A DNA stretch of 64,000 nt, from assembly GCA_041671045.1 (NCBI GenBank), contig JBAZCF010000004.1, positions 129,566-193,565 of the forward strand, given 5' to 3'. This DNA is from Parachlamydiales bacterium (GTDB lineage: Bacteria; Chlamydiota; Chlamydiia; Chlamydiales; JABDDJ01). Under the pieces are notes generated by a model, which made no database searches, was not told the DNA's origin, and worked only from the letters and a program-made list of their open reading frames with translations. The position numbers were made by a program, and so were the translations under genes. Positions 24,659 to 33,825 of the stretch are shown here, piece after piece. How positions within the stretch are numbered: the first letter of the stretch is position 1; each line of letters opens with the position of its first letter.

Positions 24659-25996
24659 CTAGAGTGTATATCCATCCGGCAGCGTTGATCCGCGTGCTAC
24701 GATGATGATGCCGTCGCGGATGTAGACATGTTCGCTGTCGTAATGAGTTAAGTTATCTTTATTGATGAGTTTAACATCATTGCCAATGCTGACATCTTTG
24801 TCGATGATAGTTTTCTTGATGACGCAATTTTTGCCAATATGAAGTTTTTCCGGGAAACGGTTGGTGAGGGGTGGTTGGTAGAAATCATTTCCCATGAGGT
24901 AGCTGTGTTTTACGATGGTGCCGGCGCCGATGATTTGTCTTGGTCCGATGATGCTATGTGTGATTTCTTTTGCTTCGATGTCGCATCCGTCGCAGATGAT
25001 GGAGTGTTTGACTTGTGTGTTGTTGATGCGTGATCCGGGGAGTTTTGTGGGGGCGCAGATGAGGGGGGAGTTCTCATTGTAGTAGTTGAAAACGGGTTCA
25101 GGATACGTTAATGCGATGTTAGCTTCATAGAAAGAGCGTATTGTGCCGATATCTTCCCAGAAACCGTTGTGAATGTAAGCATAGGTATTGCCTTTAGCGA
25201 TTTGAACTGGGATGAGGTGTTTACCGAAGTCTTCGCGGCTTTCTTCTTCTAGGAGTTTAATGAGGGCTTCGCGTTTAAATAGGTAGATTCCCATTGAGCC
25301 TAAAAAGGGAGTTTTGGAGGAGGAGTGGGGGGATAGGTGTTTGCGTTGAGTGGAGTTGATTTTAAGGGTGTCTAAAATTTCTTTCTGCTGTGGTTTCTCC
25401 ACAAATTGTTGAATTTGGTGTTGGGGATTAATTTTCATAATACCCATACGTTTAGCATCTTCCTCATTGACTAGGAGGCTTGAGACAACTAAGTCGGCAT
25501 CTGTTTTGTGGGCGAAGGCAACAAGGGGAGTGAAGTCCATTGAATAGATTTGGTCGCCGGAAAGGATAAGATAGTAGTCGACAGAAGCTTCGGTGAGATA
25601 GTCCATGTTGAGGCGTACCGCATCTGCAGTGCCGGCGTACCACGTATGATTGGTAGGACGTTGTTCAGCGGTAAGAATATCTACATAGGAGTCATTGAAA
25701 ATATTGTTTCCGGTATAAGTTCTGCAGATGTGTTTGTGTAGGGATGTCGATAAAAACTGAGTGATGACATAGATTTTAGAACATGCAGAATGTATTGCAT
25801 TGGAGATAGCAATATCGATTAAACGGTATTTTCCGGCAAAGCTGATTGCTGGTTTGCAGCGTGAGTCTGTCAAAGGATAGAGACGTGTACCTTGCCCGCC
25901 GCCCAAAATAACGACCCCCACCTTATTCATATCTACATAGGAATTCTTAGGGGGAGTTTTAGAGGAAATTTTGGGTTTTAAGAGTTCAGTATCCAT
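24659..25996 (-). CDS. glgC: Glucose-1-phosphate adenylyltransferase
   Basis: Makes ADP-glucose from ATP and glucose-1-phosphate, the committed step of bacterial glycogen synthesis. An N-terminal nucleotidyltransferase domain shows GGGQGTRLYPLT, the regulatory/catalytic CKPAISFAGKYRLIDIAISN and the YLILSGDQIYSMD metal site. A C-terminal left-handed beta-helix (residues ~310-445) shows hexapeptide-like repeats such as IGPRQIIGAGTIVK and IGKNCVIKKTIIDKDVSIG. The length of 445 residues is normal. Glycogen storage is a known chlamydial trait. It is divergent from the repeat-containing hypothetical gene at 26145, with an inverted repeat (TTTAGCA-AGCA-TGCTAAA, 26046-26063) in between. Confidence 0.95.
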   Translation of the reverse strand: MDTELLKPKISSKTPPKNSYVDMNKVGVVILGGGQGTRLYPLTDSRCKPAISFAGKYRLIDIAISNAIHSACSKIYVITQFLSTSLHKHICRTYTGNNIFNDSYVDILTAEQRPTNHTWYAGTADAVRLNMDYLTEASVDYYLILSGDQIYSMDFTPLVAFAHKTDADLVVSSLLVNEEDAKRMGIMKINPQHQIQQFVEKPQQKEILDTLKINSTQRKHLSPHSSSKTPFLGSMGIYLFKREALIKLLEEESREDFGKHLIPVQIAKGNTYAYIHNGFWEDIGTIRSFYEANIALTYPEPVFNYYNENSPLICAPTKLPGSRINNTQVKHSIICDGCDIEAKEITHSIIGPRQIIGAGTIVKHSYLMGNDFYQPPLTNRFPEKLHIGKNCVIKKTIIDKDVSIGNDVKLINKDNLTHYDSEHVYIRDGIIIVARGSTLPDGYTL

Positions 25997-26045
25997 TTTT
26001 CACCTAGGAATCGACTTATCCGTAAGAGTAAAGGATAACTTTAAT

Positions 26046-26063
26046 TTTAGCAAGCATGCTAAA
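26046..26063. promoter_or_regulatory. Inverted repeat in the glgC divergent region
   Basis: TTTAGCA at 26046-26052 and TGCTAAA at 26057-26063 flank a 4-base centre. The position between two divergent genes, 18 bp upstream of a -35 hexamer, suits an operator. No regulator is identified. Confidence 0.35.
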
Positions 26064-26080
26064 TTAAATATTTTAAATGT

Positions 26081-26109
26081 TTGATTTTAATTATAGATGT
26101 TAATATAAT
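26081..26109 (+). promoter_or_regulatory. Strong candidate promoter for the 26145 gene
   Basis: TTGATT (26081-26086), a 17-bp spacer and a perfect TATAAT (26104-26109), 35 bases upstream of the ATG. Confidence 0.55.
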
Positions 26110-26144
26110 TATTTTATTAATTTGTTAATTATGGTTTTACAAAA

Positions 26145-27500
26145 ATGGCTAGTGTAATAACTTCGTGTTTAAAGATCTTTAGTAATTCAAATGAACAGAC
26201 GTTGCCGGAAACAGGCAAAGGCCCTTCTCCTACTGTTCTATGCAAGTCGCTCATTATTTATAAGGGGGATGCTAGCAAAAATGTTCTTAGAAAAGCTAGA
26301 TCTCTTGCAGAAACCGGAGTCATTGTTACGCTTCAAAGTGAAATTGAACTAGGAAAATCTAAAAGATCGCAATTTTTCTTAGCACGTCTTTTTTACAGCT
26401 GCATGGATTATTTAGGGTATTCTAACGAAGCGCAAAAAGAGGTAATCCTCAAAAAAGCTATTTTATCTCTAGCATATGGAATATTGTGTTCTGAAAAGAC
26501 TGTGGGCGATGAATTATTTATAAATGCTGAAGGTTATTTTAAAGATATCAAAACAGAATATTTATCAGCTGCAATCGAAAACCAGAAGTTCCCTACCTCT
26601 AAAATAAGGACTATTTTCATTGAAAGAGGTGCCATCGATCTAAAAGTTATTTTTGTGGGGACGACTGATTTTGAAATTGGGCAGCTTTTGAATGATTTTG
26701 CAAAGAATCCGGACCAACTGACGAATATACGTTTTGGGTTGGAATTTCAACAGAGAATTGAGGGTAAAGATTGCAAAGTGGAAGGTAATGAGTTAAATCT
26801 CCTGCAATATCTTTTAGTAAAAAATTCCACTTTAGCAAAACAATTATTAAGATTAATTGAAAAGTTCCCTAAAGTTGAAAAGAAATTTCTTTATCACGAA
26901 TGCACTGTGTGGACAGACGGAACTAAGAAAAAATGCTCTGATACACTGTCATTTGTCGTGAATGCATCTCTCAATGAGCCTTTAATCTTTATATTAAATT
27001 TATTTGCTAAGAATTCGGATCAATTAGCGGAGATGCGATTTGATGTGAAATTTAAGCATAAAATTGAAGGCGATAATTGCGATGTGGAGGGTAGACAGCT
27101 CAACCTTTTGCAATATCTAGTTGCAAAAAACTCCACTGCAGCAAGGCATCTATTATATTTGATTAGAAACTTCCCTGAAATTGAGAAAAAATTTCTTTCT
27201 CATGAATGTTCTATTTCGATCAAGGGAGCTGTGAAGAAATGCCCTGATACGATGTCTTTTGCCATGAGTATCTCTCAGCATAAGGTTAGCTCTTTTAAGC
27301 TGCAAATGACTAATAAAATTGTAAAACTATCAATGATTGAAAAAACAGACGGCACACTAGTCCAAATAGGTCAACTTCATAATAAGTATTTAGGATGGCC
27401 TGAAGGCAAATTTCATCCCCAAGAACGATTATATTCCAACCAAGCCATCACTCAGACGGTAGGGGATCGAAATAAGCTGCTTGAGGTAATTCTAAAATAG
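26145..27500 (+). CDS. Hypothetical protein with internal 102-residue duplication
   Basis: 451 residues; no family recognised, no signal peptide or membrane helix. The middle contains two tandem copies of a module about 100 residues long (roughly 178-278 and 280-380, period 102). Each reads FAKNxDQLxxxRF, IEGxxCxVEGxxLNLLQYL, VxKNSTxAxxLLxLIxxFPxxEKKFLxHEC and KKCxDTxSF. The LNLLQYLVAKNSTAARHLL part has an ankyrin-like helix pair but the length and the conserved cysteines do not fit classical ankyrin repeats. The N-terminal ~175 residues are helical and unique. It is preceded by a good promoter, has no visible ribosome-binding site, and converges with the ABC permease gene 16 bp away. A lineage-specific, possibly secreted protein; function unknown. 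Confidence 0.82.
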   Translation: MASVITSCLKIFSNSNEQTLPETGKGPSPTVLCKSLIIYKGDASKNVLRKARSLAETGVIVTLQSEIELGKSKRSQFFLARLFYSCMDYLGYSNEAQKEVILKKAILSLAYGILCSEKTVGDELFINAEGYFKDIKTEYLSAAIENQKFPTSKIRTIFIERGAIDLKVIFVGTTDFEIGQLLNDFAKNPDQLTNIRFGLEFQQRIEGKDCKVEGNELNLLQYLLVKNSTLAKQLLRLIEKFPKVEKKFLYHECTVWTDGTKKKCSDTLSFVVNASLNEPLIFILNLFAKNSDQLAEMRFDVKFKHKIEGDNCDVEGRQLNLLQYLVAKNSTAARHLLYLIRNFPEIEKKFLSHECSISIKGAVKKCPDTMSFAMSISQHKVSSFKLQMTNKIVKLSMIEKTDGTLVQIGQLHNKYLGWPEGKFHPQERLYSNQAITQTVGDRNKLLEVILK

Positions 27501-27516
27501 GTTGATAAGTTAGGCG

Positions 27517-28626
27517 TTATTCTAATCTGCTGCGGAAAAACCACCCTGCAGCCGTTAGTGTGACAACAGCAATAATAGCCATTGGCCAGAGATGGGCAAA
27601 GGCTATCTCAAATGGGATTCCTTTCAGGAAAATCCCTTTCACAATCACAAGAAAATGCCTGAGGGGATTAACCCAGGTGACATTTTGGAGCCAGGTCGGC
27701 ATGTTCTCCACAGGGGTAGCAAAGCCTGAGAGCATGACGGCTGGCGGCATGAAAACAAAAACCCCTAACAGGGCCTGTTGCTGTGTTTTTGCGAGGGAAG
27801 AGATGAACAACCCCACCCCCACGATAGAGCAGATAAAGGTCAAGATGCTGAAATTGAGCAGCAGGAATGATCCTTCAAAAGGGATTCTAAAAAAGTATAT
27901 CGCTGCAAAAGCCACAAGGGATCCTTCTACCATGCCGATAATGATGGCAGGTAAAGTTTTGCCGAAAAGTATTTCGCTGGGAGAAAGGGGTGACACAAGG
28001 AGTTGGTCAAAGGTGCCGAGCTCTCGTTCGCGTGCAACCGATAACCCTGTGACAATAAGCCCTATTAACATACTTAGGATACCAATTAAGCTGGGGACAG
28101 TGAACCACTGGTAAATCAGATTAGGATTATACCAATTGTAAGGGAATAGGGCTGTGTTTAGAACGGGGAAGTTATTTTTCTTCTGAAATTCCTGGCTAAA
28201 GTTTTGTATGATCTCGGAAGCATAGCCTTGCACAATTTGGGCAGTATTCGATTTTCTGCCGTCCAGAATTGCCTGAACGGAGGCTGCGTTTCCTTCTTGT
28301 AGTCTGCGTGAGAAGTCCTCATCGAATTGAAAGACTATGACGGCTTTCTCTTTGTCTATGACGTCTGCAATTTCAGAGATGTTATTAAGGGTCAGGATAT
28401 TGGTGAAGAAGGGGGATCCGCGAAAGCGCTCGATCAACTCAAAGGAGAGGCTGCCGTTATCTCTGTTAAGAATTCCTACAGAGACATTATTGACATCGAG
28501 GGTGATGGCAAAAGAGAAAATGAGCAGCTGCATGATGGGTGGTAAAATGAGGACAGCACGGCTTTTCTTATCGCGCCAGATGGCAAGGATCTCTTTGATG
28601 ATCAGCGCTTTGATTCTGCCCCACAT
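27517..28626 (-). CDS. ybhR: ABC-2 type efflux permease, YbhR-like
   Basis: 369 residues. An N-terminal helix (RAVLILPPIMQLLIFSFAI) is followed by a large extracytoplasmic domain (residues ~45-170) and a C-terminal group of five helices, the ABC-2 exporter layout. Segments closely resemble E. coli YbhR as I remember it, such as NWYNPNLIYQWFTVPSLIG, VAREREGTFDQLLVSPL-like residues 197-213, and LSGFATPVENMPTWLQNVTW. It is the last gene of a five-gene efflux operon, 3 bp after the second permease. With YbhS it should form the membrane channel energised by YbhF and coupled to the HlyD-type adaptor and NodT-type outer-membrane factor. Confidence 0.9.
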   Translation of the reverse strand: MWGRIKALIIKEILAIWRDKKSRAVLILPPIMQLLIFSFAITLDVNNVSVGILNRDNGSLSFELIERFRGSPFFTNILTLNNISEIADVIDKEKAVIVFQFDEDFSRRLQEGNAASVQAILDGRKSNTAQIVQGYASEIIQNFSQEFQKKNNFPVLNTALFPYNWYNPNLIYQWFTVPSLIGILSMLIGLIVTGLSVARERELGTFDQLLVSPLSPSEILFGKTLPAIIIGMVEGSLVAFAAIYFFRIPFEGSFLLLNFSILTFICSIVGVGLFISSLAKTQQQALLGVFVFMPPAVMLSGFATPVENMPTWLQNVTWVNPLRHFLVIVKGIFLKGIPFEIAFAHLWPMAIIAVVTLTAAGWFFRSRLE

Positions 28627-28629
28627 TGT

Positions 28630-29754
28630 CTAATCCAACCTTTTGACAGTTTTGAACGAGGTTAAGATATAGAAGAAGGCCGCGATAATCAGGATGCAGC
28701 CAATATCGTACAACAGGATAGACCACACATCGCCGACAAGAAAGAGTGTCTTCATCGCGCTGACAAAATAACGGGCTGCCAGGGTGGATGAGATCCACTG
28801 GATGATTTTTGGCATGCTGCTGATTTCAAAGATGAAGCCTGAAAGCATGAGTCCCGGGAGGAAGGCAGCTGTGACAGCAGCTTGGGAAGCGACAAATTGG
28901 TTCTTGGATACGGTAGAGATAAAGAGGCCCATACCTAAGGCGGCAAAGAGAAATGCGCTGGAAACAACCAAGAGTGCGAAGAAGGATCCGCGGAAGGGGA
29001 CTTCGTAGAAGAATATTGTGATAGCTGCGCAAAGCAGCATGGACATCATGCCCAGAAAAAAATAGGGAATAAGCTTGCCAAAAACAAGTTCTATGATACG
29101 AATGGGAGTAGCCATAAGAGCTTCCATAGTACCCCTTTCCCATTCCCTCGCTACAACAAGAGCGGTTAATAGAATTCCGATGAGGGACATGATGATCCCT
29201 AATGAGCCGGGGAGTAGAAAATCGCGGCTTCTGACCTCTTCGTTATACCAAACGCGCGACTGGAGTTGAACCAGACTGATCCCCCTCTGTCCATCATTGA
29301 TACGCCTTTGTTCCAGCCATTTATTCCAGGCCCCTTGGACATAGTTGCGCACAAAACTTGCAGTGTTCGGTTCGCTGCCATCGGCAAGAATTTGGATAGG
29401 GGCGATTCTGTTGTTATTGTGAAGGAATTCAGAAAAATAAAAGGGTACGATGACAATACCCCGTACATGCCCTTTTGCCATTTCGGTATAGAGCTCTTTG
29501 CGATTGTGGGCGATTTTCACATTAAAGTAGGGCGAATTGGTCAGTGATTCTGCAAAGCTTTGAGCGTCAGTACGGGTATCTTCCATCACTAAGCCGATAT
29601 TCAGGTGGTCGATATCTAGAGAAACGCCATACCCGTAAATGAACATTAGGATTAAGGGGAGGATGACAGCGATAAGGATGCTGCTGGGATCGCGTACGAT
29701 TTGGAAGGATTCTTTGATAATGAGGGCTTTTAACCTACGTGCTGAGCCGCTCAT
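28630..29754 (-). CDS. ybhS: ABC-2 type efflux permease, YbhS-like
   Basis: 374 residues with the same layout as the following permease: N-terminal helix after IVRDPSSILIAVILPLILMF, an outer domain, and five C-terminal helices. The conserved VVAREWERGTMEALMATPI cytoplasmic loop and ARYFVSAMKTLFL segment match the YbhS type. The ATG overlaps the stop of the ATPase gene by 4 bases, so subunit synthesis is coupled. It pairs with YbhR as a heterodimeric channel; the substrate of the E. coli relative has been linked to cationic drugs and sodium/lithium export, but that of this system is unknown. Confidence 0.9.
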   Translation of the reverse strand: MSGSARRLKALIIKESFQIVRDPSSILIAVILPLILMFIYGYGVSLDIDHLNIGLVMEDTRTDAQSFAESLTNSPYFNVKIAHNRKELYTEMAKGHVRGIVIVPFYFSEFLHNNNRIAPIQILADGSEPNTASFVRNYVQGAWNKWLEQRRINDGQRGISLVQLQSRVWYNEEVRSRDFLLPGSLGIIMSLIGILLTALVVAREWERGTMEALMATPIRIIELVFGKLIPYFFLGMMSMLLCAAITIFFYEVPFRGSFFALLVVSSAFLFAALGMGLFISTVSKNQFVASQAAVTAAFLPGLMLSGFIFEISSMPKIIQWISSTLAARYFVSAMKTLFLVGDVWSILLYDIGCILIIAAFFYILTSFKTVKRLD

Positions 29755-31505
29755 GCTGACTTCTCCTGATCGAACCGTTGGATAAGTTCAATAAAGGCAT
29801 CTTCAAGCGTAGGGTTGGGGTTATCGGCTGTGATAGCGATTTCTTTTAGTGCGTCCGGTGTGCCCATTTGGATGATCTTGCTTTTATATACTAGTGCGAT
29901 GCGGTCGCAGTATTCAGCTTCATCCATAAAATGCGTTGTGACCATTACTGTGATTCCCTTTTCTACCAGCCCATTGATATGGGTCCAGAATTCCCGTCGG
30001 GTGATAGGGTCGACGCCGGATGTAGGTTCGTCGAGAAAAAGGACTTGAGGCCGATGCATAACTGAGCAGGCGAGGGCGAGCCTTTGTTTATAGCCCAGTG
30101 GCAGCAGTTCTGCGGATATATTGAGGTAGGGCTCTAGACTGAAGGTCTCGATCATTTCATTGATCATGTCTGAACGAATTTTGCCCTTTAGGTTATAGAT
30201 CCCTGAGAAGAACTCGAGGTTTTGTTTTACGGAGAGGTTTCCGTAAAGGGAGAATTTCTGCGCCATATATCCCAACTTGGCACGGGCTTCACCCGGAGCA
30301 TGGGAGAGGTTTAACCCGCACACATAGGCTTCACCGGCAGTGGGTTTTAACAGGCCGCACATCATCTTGAAGGTGGTGGATTTGCCTGCTCCGTTTGGCC
30401 CGAGCAGTCCAAAGATCTCCCCTTTCTTGATGGCAAAGGTGATATCGCTGGCGGCGTAAAAGGTGCCAAAACGTTTATATAGCCCTTTAGCCTCTACAGT
30501 ATATTCTGAGTTAGGTGAGACAATGGGAGTTTTTTCGGCAAGGAGCGAGACTCCGCCGGGGCTGCCGCCGAGGATGTCGACGAAGGCATCTTCAAAGCGG
30601 GGAGTGACGGGGATGACCTCGGCTGTTTTGCCTGCATGGAAATCCGACAGCGGCGGAAGCGTGGCATCTTTTTTGAGGACGATGCGCACATTGCTGCCTT
30701 GGATGACGCCGTCGGTGACGGCATCTTGCCTAAGGGCGTTGACCAGGACTTGCCGTTTGCGTGTTTCGATTGAGCGTATTTGAAAGGTGCGTCCTTCTAC
30801 TCTATCTGTCAGTTCTTTGGGGTGCCCTGCAAAGAGGAGCTTTCCTTCATTCAATAGCAGGATATCGTCGCACCGTTCAGCTTCATCCAAATAGGCGGTA
30901 CTCCATACGACGGAGATCCCTTCTGAGAGGAGATTTTGTACCATTTTCCATAATTCCCTCCGCGAGATGGGATCGACGCCTACGCTAGGTTCATCTAGTA
31001 GAAGGAGTTTTGGAGGGACTATCAAAGCGCAAGCAAGGCCTAATTTCTGCTTCATGCCCCCTGATAAGGCGCCGGCTAGCCTTCCGGTGAATGGTTTTAA
31101 TGCGGTAAAGGCCAGCAGCTTTTCGAAGGTGCTTTGACGGTCTTTAGTCTGGAGACCGCGTAGATCAGCATAGAGGTTGAGGTTTTGCTGTACCGTGAGA
31201 TCTTCATAGAGGCCGAATTTTTGAGGCATATATCCAATATTGGAATGGATGTTCTCTGCCTGCTTCACCGAGTCAAATCCAATGACCGTTATTGTACCGG
31301 TGGTAGGAAGGAGTAATCCTGCAATTAGGCGGATGAGAGTGGATTTTCCTGCGCCGTCCGGTCCTACAAGTCCAATGATTTTACCTGGAAAAAAGCGGGC
31401 GTTGAGATTGTCTAAAGCGGGAGGGCCTTTCTTTTCGAATCGTTTGCTGAGCTCATTTATGATAACCAGGGGATCACTCTGCACGAGGAGGACTCTCTTT
31501 GGCAC
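29751..31505 (-). CDS. ybhF: Double ABC ATPase, YbhF-like
   Basis: About 580 residues with two fused nucleotide-binding domains. First: Walker A GPDGAGKST, signature LSGGMKQKL, Walker B LLLLDEPSVGVDP. Second: Walker A GPNGAGKST, a variant signature LPLGYKQRL, and LFLDEPTSGVDP. The LGYKQ signature in the second half is typical of YbhF-like proteins. It powers the two downstream permeases. The start is uncertain: the longest frame begins with GTG at 31505, overlapping the adaptor gene by 32 bases; a GTG seven codons later (31484) is nearer to a GAGAG sequence. The domain order and four-gene context make the role in an exporter firm; substrate unknown. Confidence 0.92.
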   Translation of the reverse strand: MPKRVLLVQSDPLVIINELSKRFEKKGPPALDNLNARFFPGKIIGLVGPDGAGKSTLIRLIAGLLLPTTGTITVIGFDSVKQAENIHSNIGYMPQKFGLYEDLTVQQNLNLYADLRGLQTKDRQSTFEKLLAFTALKPFTGRLAGALSGGMKQKLGLACALIVPPKLLLLDEPSVGVDPISRRELWKMVQNLLSEGISVVWSTAYLDEAERCDDILLLNEGKLLFAGHPKELTDRVEGRTFQIRSIETRKRQVLVNALRQDAVTDGVIQGSNVRIVLKKDATLPPLSDFHAGKTAEVIPVTPRFEDAFVDILGGSPGGVSLLAEKTPIVSPNSEYTVEAKGLYKRFGTFYAASDITFAIKKGEIFGLLGPNGAGKSTTFKMMCGLLKPTAGEAYVCGLNLSHAPGEARAKLGYMAQKFSLYGNLSVKQNLEFFSGIYNLKGKIRSDMINEMIETFSLEPYLNISAELLPLGYKQRLALACSVMHRPQVLFLDEPTSGVDPITRREFWTHINGLVEKGITVMVTTHFMDEAEYCDRIALVYKSKIIQMGTPDALKEIAITADNPNPTLEDAFIELIQRFDQEKSA

Positions 31506-32337
31506 CTAGTTCATTTCTAAGTTTTACTGTCACGGGCATCCCTTGCCTTAGCCATTTGTCCGGTTCAGGGATGACGACGCGGAGGCGGTAGACGAGATCT
31601 GTCCTTAGATCTGTGGACTCTACTGTTTTGGGTGTGAATTCCGCTATAGGCGAGATAAAACCTATAGTACCTTTGTAGATGGGTGTGCCGGGGGTATCGC
31701 TAAAGATTTCGGCAGGCATTCCAGGATAGATTTTAGCTAGGTTGGGTTCGTTGACGAATGCACGGATCCATACAGGGCTTTTGATGGAAAGGGTGTAGAT
31801 AGGGATGGAGGGTTCGACGACGCTGCCTGGTTCACGTATACGTGTGAGTATTGTCCCTTCGGTAGGGCAGTACATGAAGGTGTCTTTAAAATTTGTTTCT
31901 GCAACACCTAGCTCTGCTTGTGCTTGCAATAGGTCCGCTTTTTTGATGTCGCGTTGGGATTGTGTGTCGTTAAGGTCTTCCACAGAGACTGAACCGGAGC
32001 CGATAAGCTCCTGGCGTCTTTTTAAGATGCTTTCCAGGTTGTTCAACGAGGTTTGAGTGGAAACGACACTGGCCTTGGCTTGTGCGACCCTATCTTCATA
32101 GGGTTGCGGTTCCAGGAATGACATAAGCTGTCCCGGTTTGACAAGATCTCCTTCATCAAAAAACATTTTTGCTACTCTACCTTGTACACGGAAACCAAGT
32201 TCAACCTGCCTGATGTCTACATTGCCATACAAAATAATCTCGTTAGCATCTTTCTCAGCTTCTTTGTGAATAATGTAATAGTAAGCAGCGGCTGCGGCCA
32301 GTGCTAAAAGAAGCAGAATGATCAATACTTTTTTCAC
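31474..32337 (-). CDS. ybhG: HlyD/YbhG-type periplasmic adaptor
   Basis: 287 residues. One N-terminal membrane anchor (KVLIILLLLALAAAAAYYYII), a lipoyl-type half-motif (ELGFRVQGRVAKMFFDEGD), a coiled-coil hairpin (residues ~80-150) and a beta-barrel with GTILTRIREPGSVVEP and IYKGTIGFISPIAEFTPKTV. This is the membrane-fusion protein that bridges the inner-membrane ABC exporter and the outer-membrane channel. The GTG start has GGAGG six bases upstream, lying inside the last codons of the upstream gene, whose TGA overlaps the start (GTGA). Coupling to both neighbours is thus visible in the sequence. Confidence 0.9.
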   Translation of the reverse strand: MKKVLIILLLLALAAAAAYYYIIHKEAEKDANEIILYGNVDIRQVELGFRVQGRVAKMFFDEGDLVKPGQLMSFLEPQPYEDRVAQAKASVVSTQTSLNNLESILKRRQELIGSGSVSVEDLNDTQSQRDIKKADLLQAQAELGVAETNFKDTFMYCPTEGTILTRIREPGSVVEPSIPIYTLSIKSPVWIRAFVNEPNLAKIYPGMPAEIFSDTPGTPIYKGTIGFISPIAEFTPKTVESTDLRTDLVYRLRVVIPEPDKWLRQGMPVTVKLRNELGAKESPPRAE

Positions 32338-33749
32338 CAGGATCCTCCCATGGCTTCTATCAGTGATAATAAGGCGGTATATCTTTCCCCTTTGGCCTGT
32401 GCAAGGGATAATTCAGCGTTTAATAATGTGCGTTCGGCATCTACAACATCTAGGTAATTGGTCAGGCCTGCATTATAGCGGTTATTGGACAGCTTAAAGG
32501 TCTGGGCTGAATCTTCGACAGCGCGTTCTAGATGGATGATTTTATCGTTTGCCGCTCTTTCATTCACAAGAGCATTTTCAACTTCTTTAAAGGCTTTGAC
32601 GACGATTTTTTCAAAGTCGGCTACGCGTTGTAGAAATACTGAGACAGCTTCGTCCACTTGGGCTGTTGTTGCCCCTGCATCGAATATCAGCTGGGCTATT
32701 TGGACGCCATAGGACCAGAAGCGCGATTCCCAGTCAAAAAGTTGGTTGAAAATACTGCTGGAGTAGCCTATCTGACCTGTCAATGCGATGGAGGGGAGAT
32801 AGGCTGTTTCTGCTACGCCGATGTTTTGCTGCGCTGCGTAAAGGCGCCTTTCTGCCTCGGCAAGATCAGGACGTTGTTGCAGGACTGTAGATGGCAGCTC
32901 AAGCGGTACGCAAGGAGGTTCTTCATAGAGGGGAGAATCACCTACACAAAAGCAGGATGCAGCCAAACCGGTCAATTCCGCTAGGGTATTCTCTTCTATG
33001 CCCCTTGCTTGGATCAGGTTATCTTTCTGTACTAGGACATTATCAAACTCTACTTTGGACCTCGAGACGTCCAAAAGATTGGAAAGCCCCTTGTCATAAC
33101 GTTCCTGATTAAGGTCTACAGCTTTTTTACGCGATGTTAGGGTTTTTTCTATGACTTGCAATTGGTCGTCGTAGGCGCGGATGCGGTAATAACTTTTGGC
33201 CACCTGAATCGTGAGTATGAGCCATGTGTTCCGTAGTTGATGATAGGCTGCTTCGGCTGTTGCTTCTGCAGCATTGAAATTCATACGGTATTGTCCCCAA
33301 AGGTCCAGATCATAAGAAGCAGAAAAGGGGAAATTATAAATGCGTTCTTGTATCCTACCGGGCGAATCGACGGCTGGAATACCGAAAAAGCTGGGGACGC
33401 GCGTTCCGGCATGGTACAAGGAAGGATTGAGGATGACATTTGGAAATAGGGCGGCATACTGTATGCGGGCGGAAGCTGCCGCGCGTTGGAGGTTGGCTGC
33501 AGCAGATTTTAAATCGGGATTAGCGGCTAGGGCTTGACATTCCAAAGTGTCTAAGCGCTCATCATCGAAAATTTTCCACCAGAATATGGGAAGAGGTTCA
33601 TGGCAAGGTTGTTCTTCGCATGCGGAGTTGTCAGTTTTCCATTGATCGCATAGCTCAACCGAGGGGGGAGTATAGGCTTTTTCGAATGAACAGCCTGTAA
33701 GGAAAAGGATAGTTAAGAATAAAGCAAACGATAATGTGTTTTTTTGCAT
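32334..33749 (-). CDS. TolC/NodT-family outer-membrane efflux lipoprotein
   Basis: 471 residues with a lipoprotein signal (FALFLTILFLTGC, Cys20) and two TolC-like repeats. Each has long helices, with the family pattern LGVAETAYLPSIALTGQIGYSSS-like in the second half, AANPDLKSAAANLQRAAA in the first, and a final SLAQAKGERYTALLSLIEAMGG. It forms the outer-membrane/periplasmic tunnel of the efflux pump. First gene of the operon nodT-ybhG-ybhF-ybhS-ybhR; E. coli ybhGFSR lacks a dedicated outer-membrane gene, so here the pump is self-contained. A TATAAT-type -10 (33769-33774, minus strand) lies 19 bases upstream. Confidence 0.92.
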   Translation of the reverse strand: MQKNTLSFALFLTILFLTGCSFEKAYTPPSVELCDQWKTDNSACEEQPCHEPLPIFWWKIFDDERLDTLECQALAANPDLKSAAANLQRAAASARIQYAALFPNVILNPSLYHAGTRVPSFFGIPAVDSPGRIQERIYNFPFSASYDLDLWGQYRMNFNAAEATAEAAYHQLRNTWLILTIQVAKSYYRIRAYDDQLQVIEKTLTSRKKAVDLNQERYDKGLSNLLDVSRSKVEFDNVLVQKDNLIQARGIEENTLAELTGLAASCFCVGDSPLYEEPPCVPLELPSTVLQQRPDLAEAERRLYAAQQNIGVAETAYLPSIALTGQIGYSSSIFNQLFDWESRFWSYGVQIAQLIFDAGATTAQVDEAVSVFLQRVADFEKIVVKAFKEVENALVNERAANDKIIHLERAVEDSAQTFKLSNNRYNAGLTNYLDVVDAERTLLNAELSLAQAKGERYTALLSLIEAMGGSW

Positions 33750-33768
33750 GAAAGTATATATTTTTAGA

Positions 33769-33774
33769 ATTATA
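33769..33774 (-). promoter_or_regulatory. Perfect -10 hexamer upstream of the efflux operon
   Basis: TATAAT on the minus strand, 19 bases before the ATG of the outer-membrane factor gene. No clear -35 hexamer at 17 bp; the assignment is tentative. Confidence 0.3.
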
Positions 33775-33825
33775 AGTCTGTTAACATGAAAAATTATTAT
33801 CTACAAGGGTGCTCTACACAGAACA

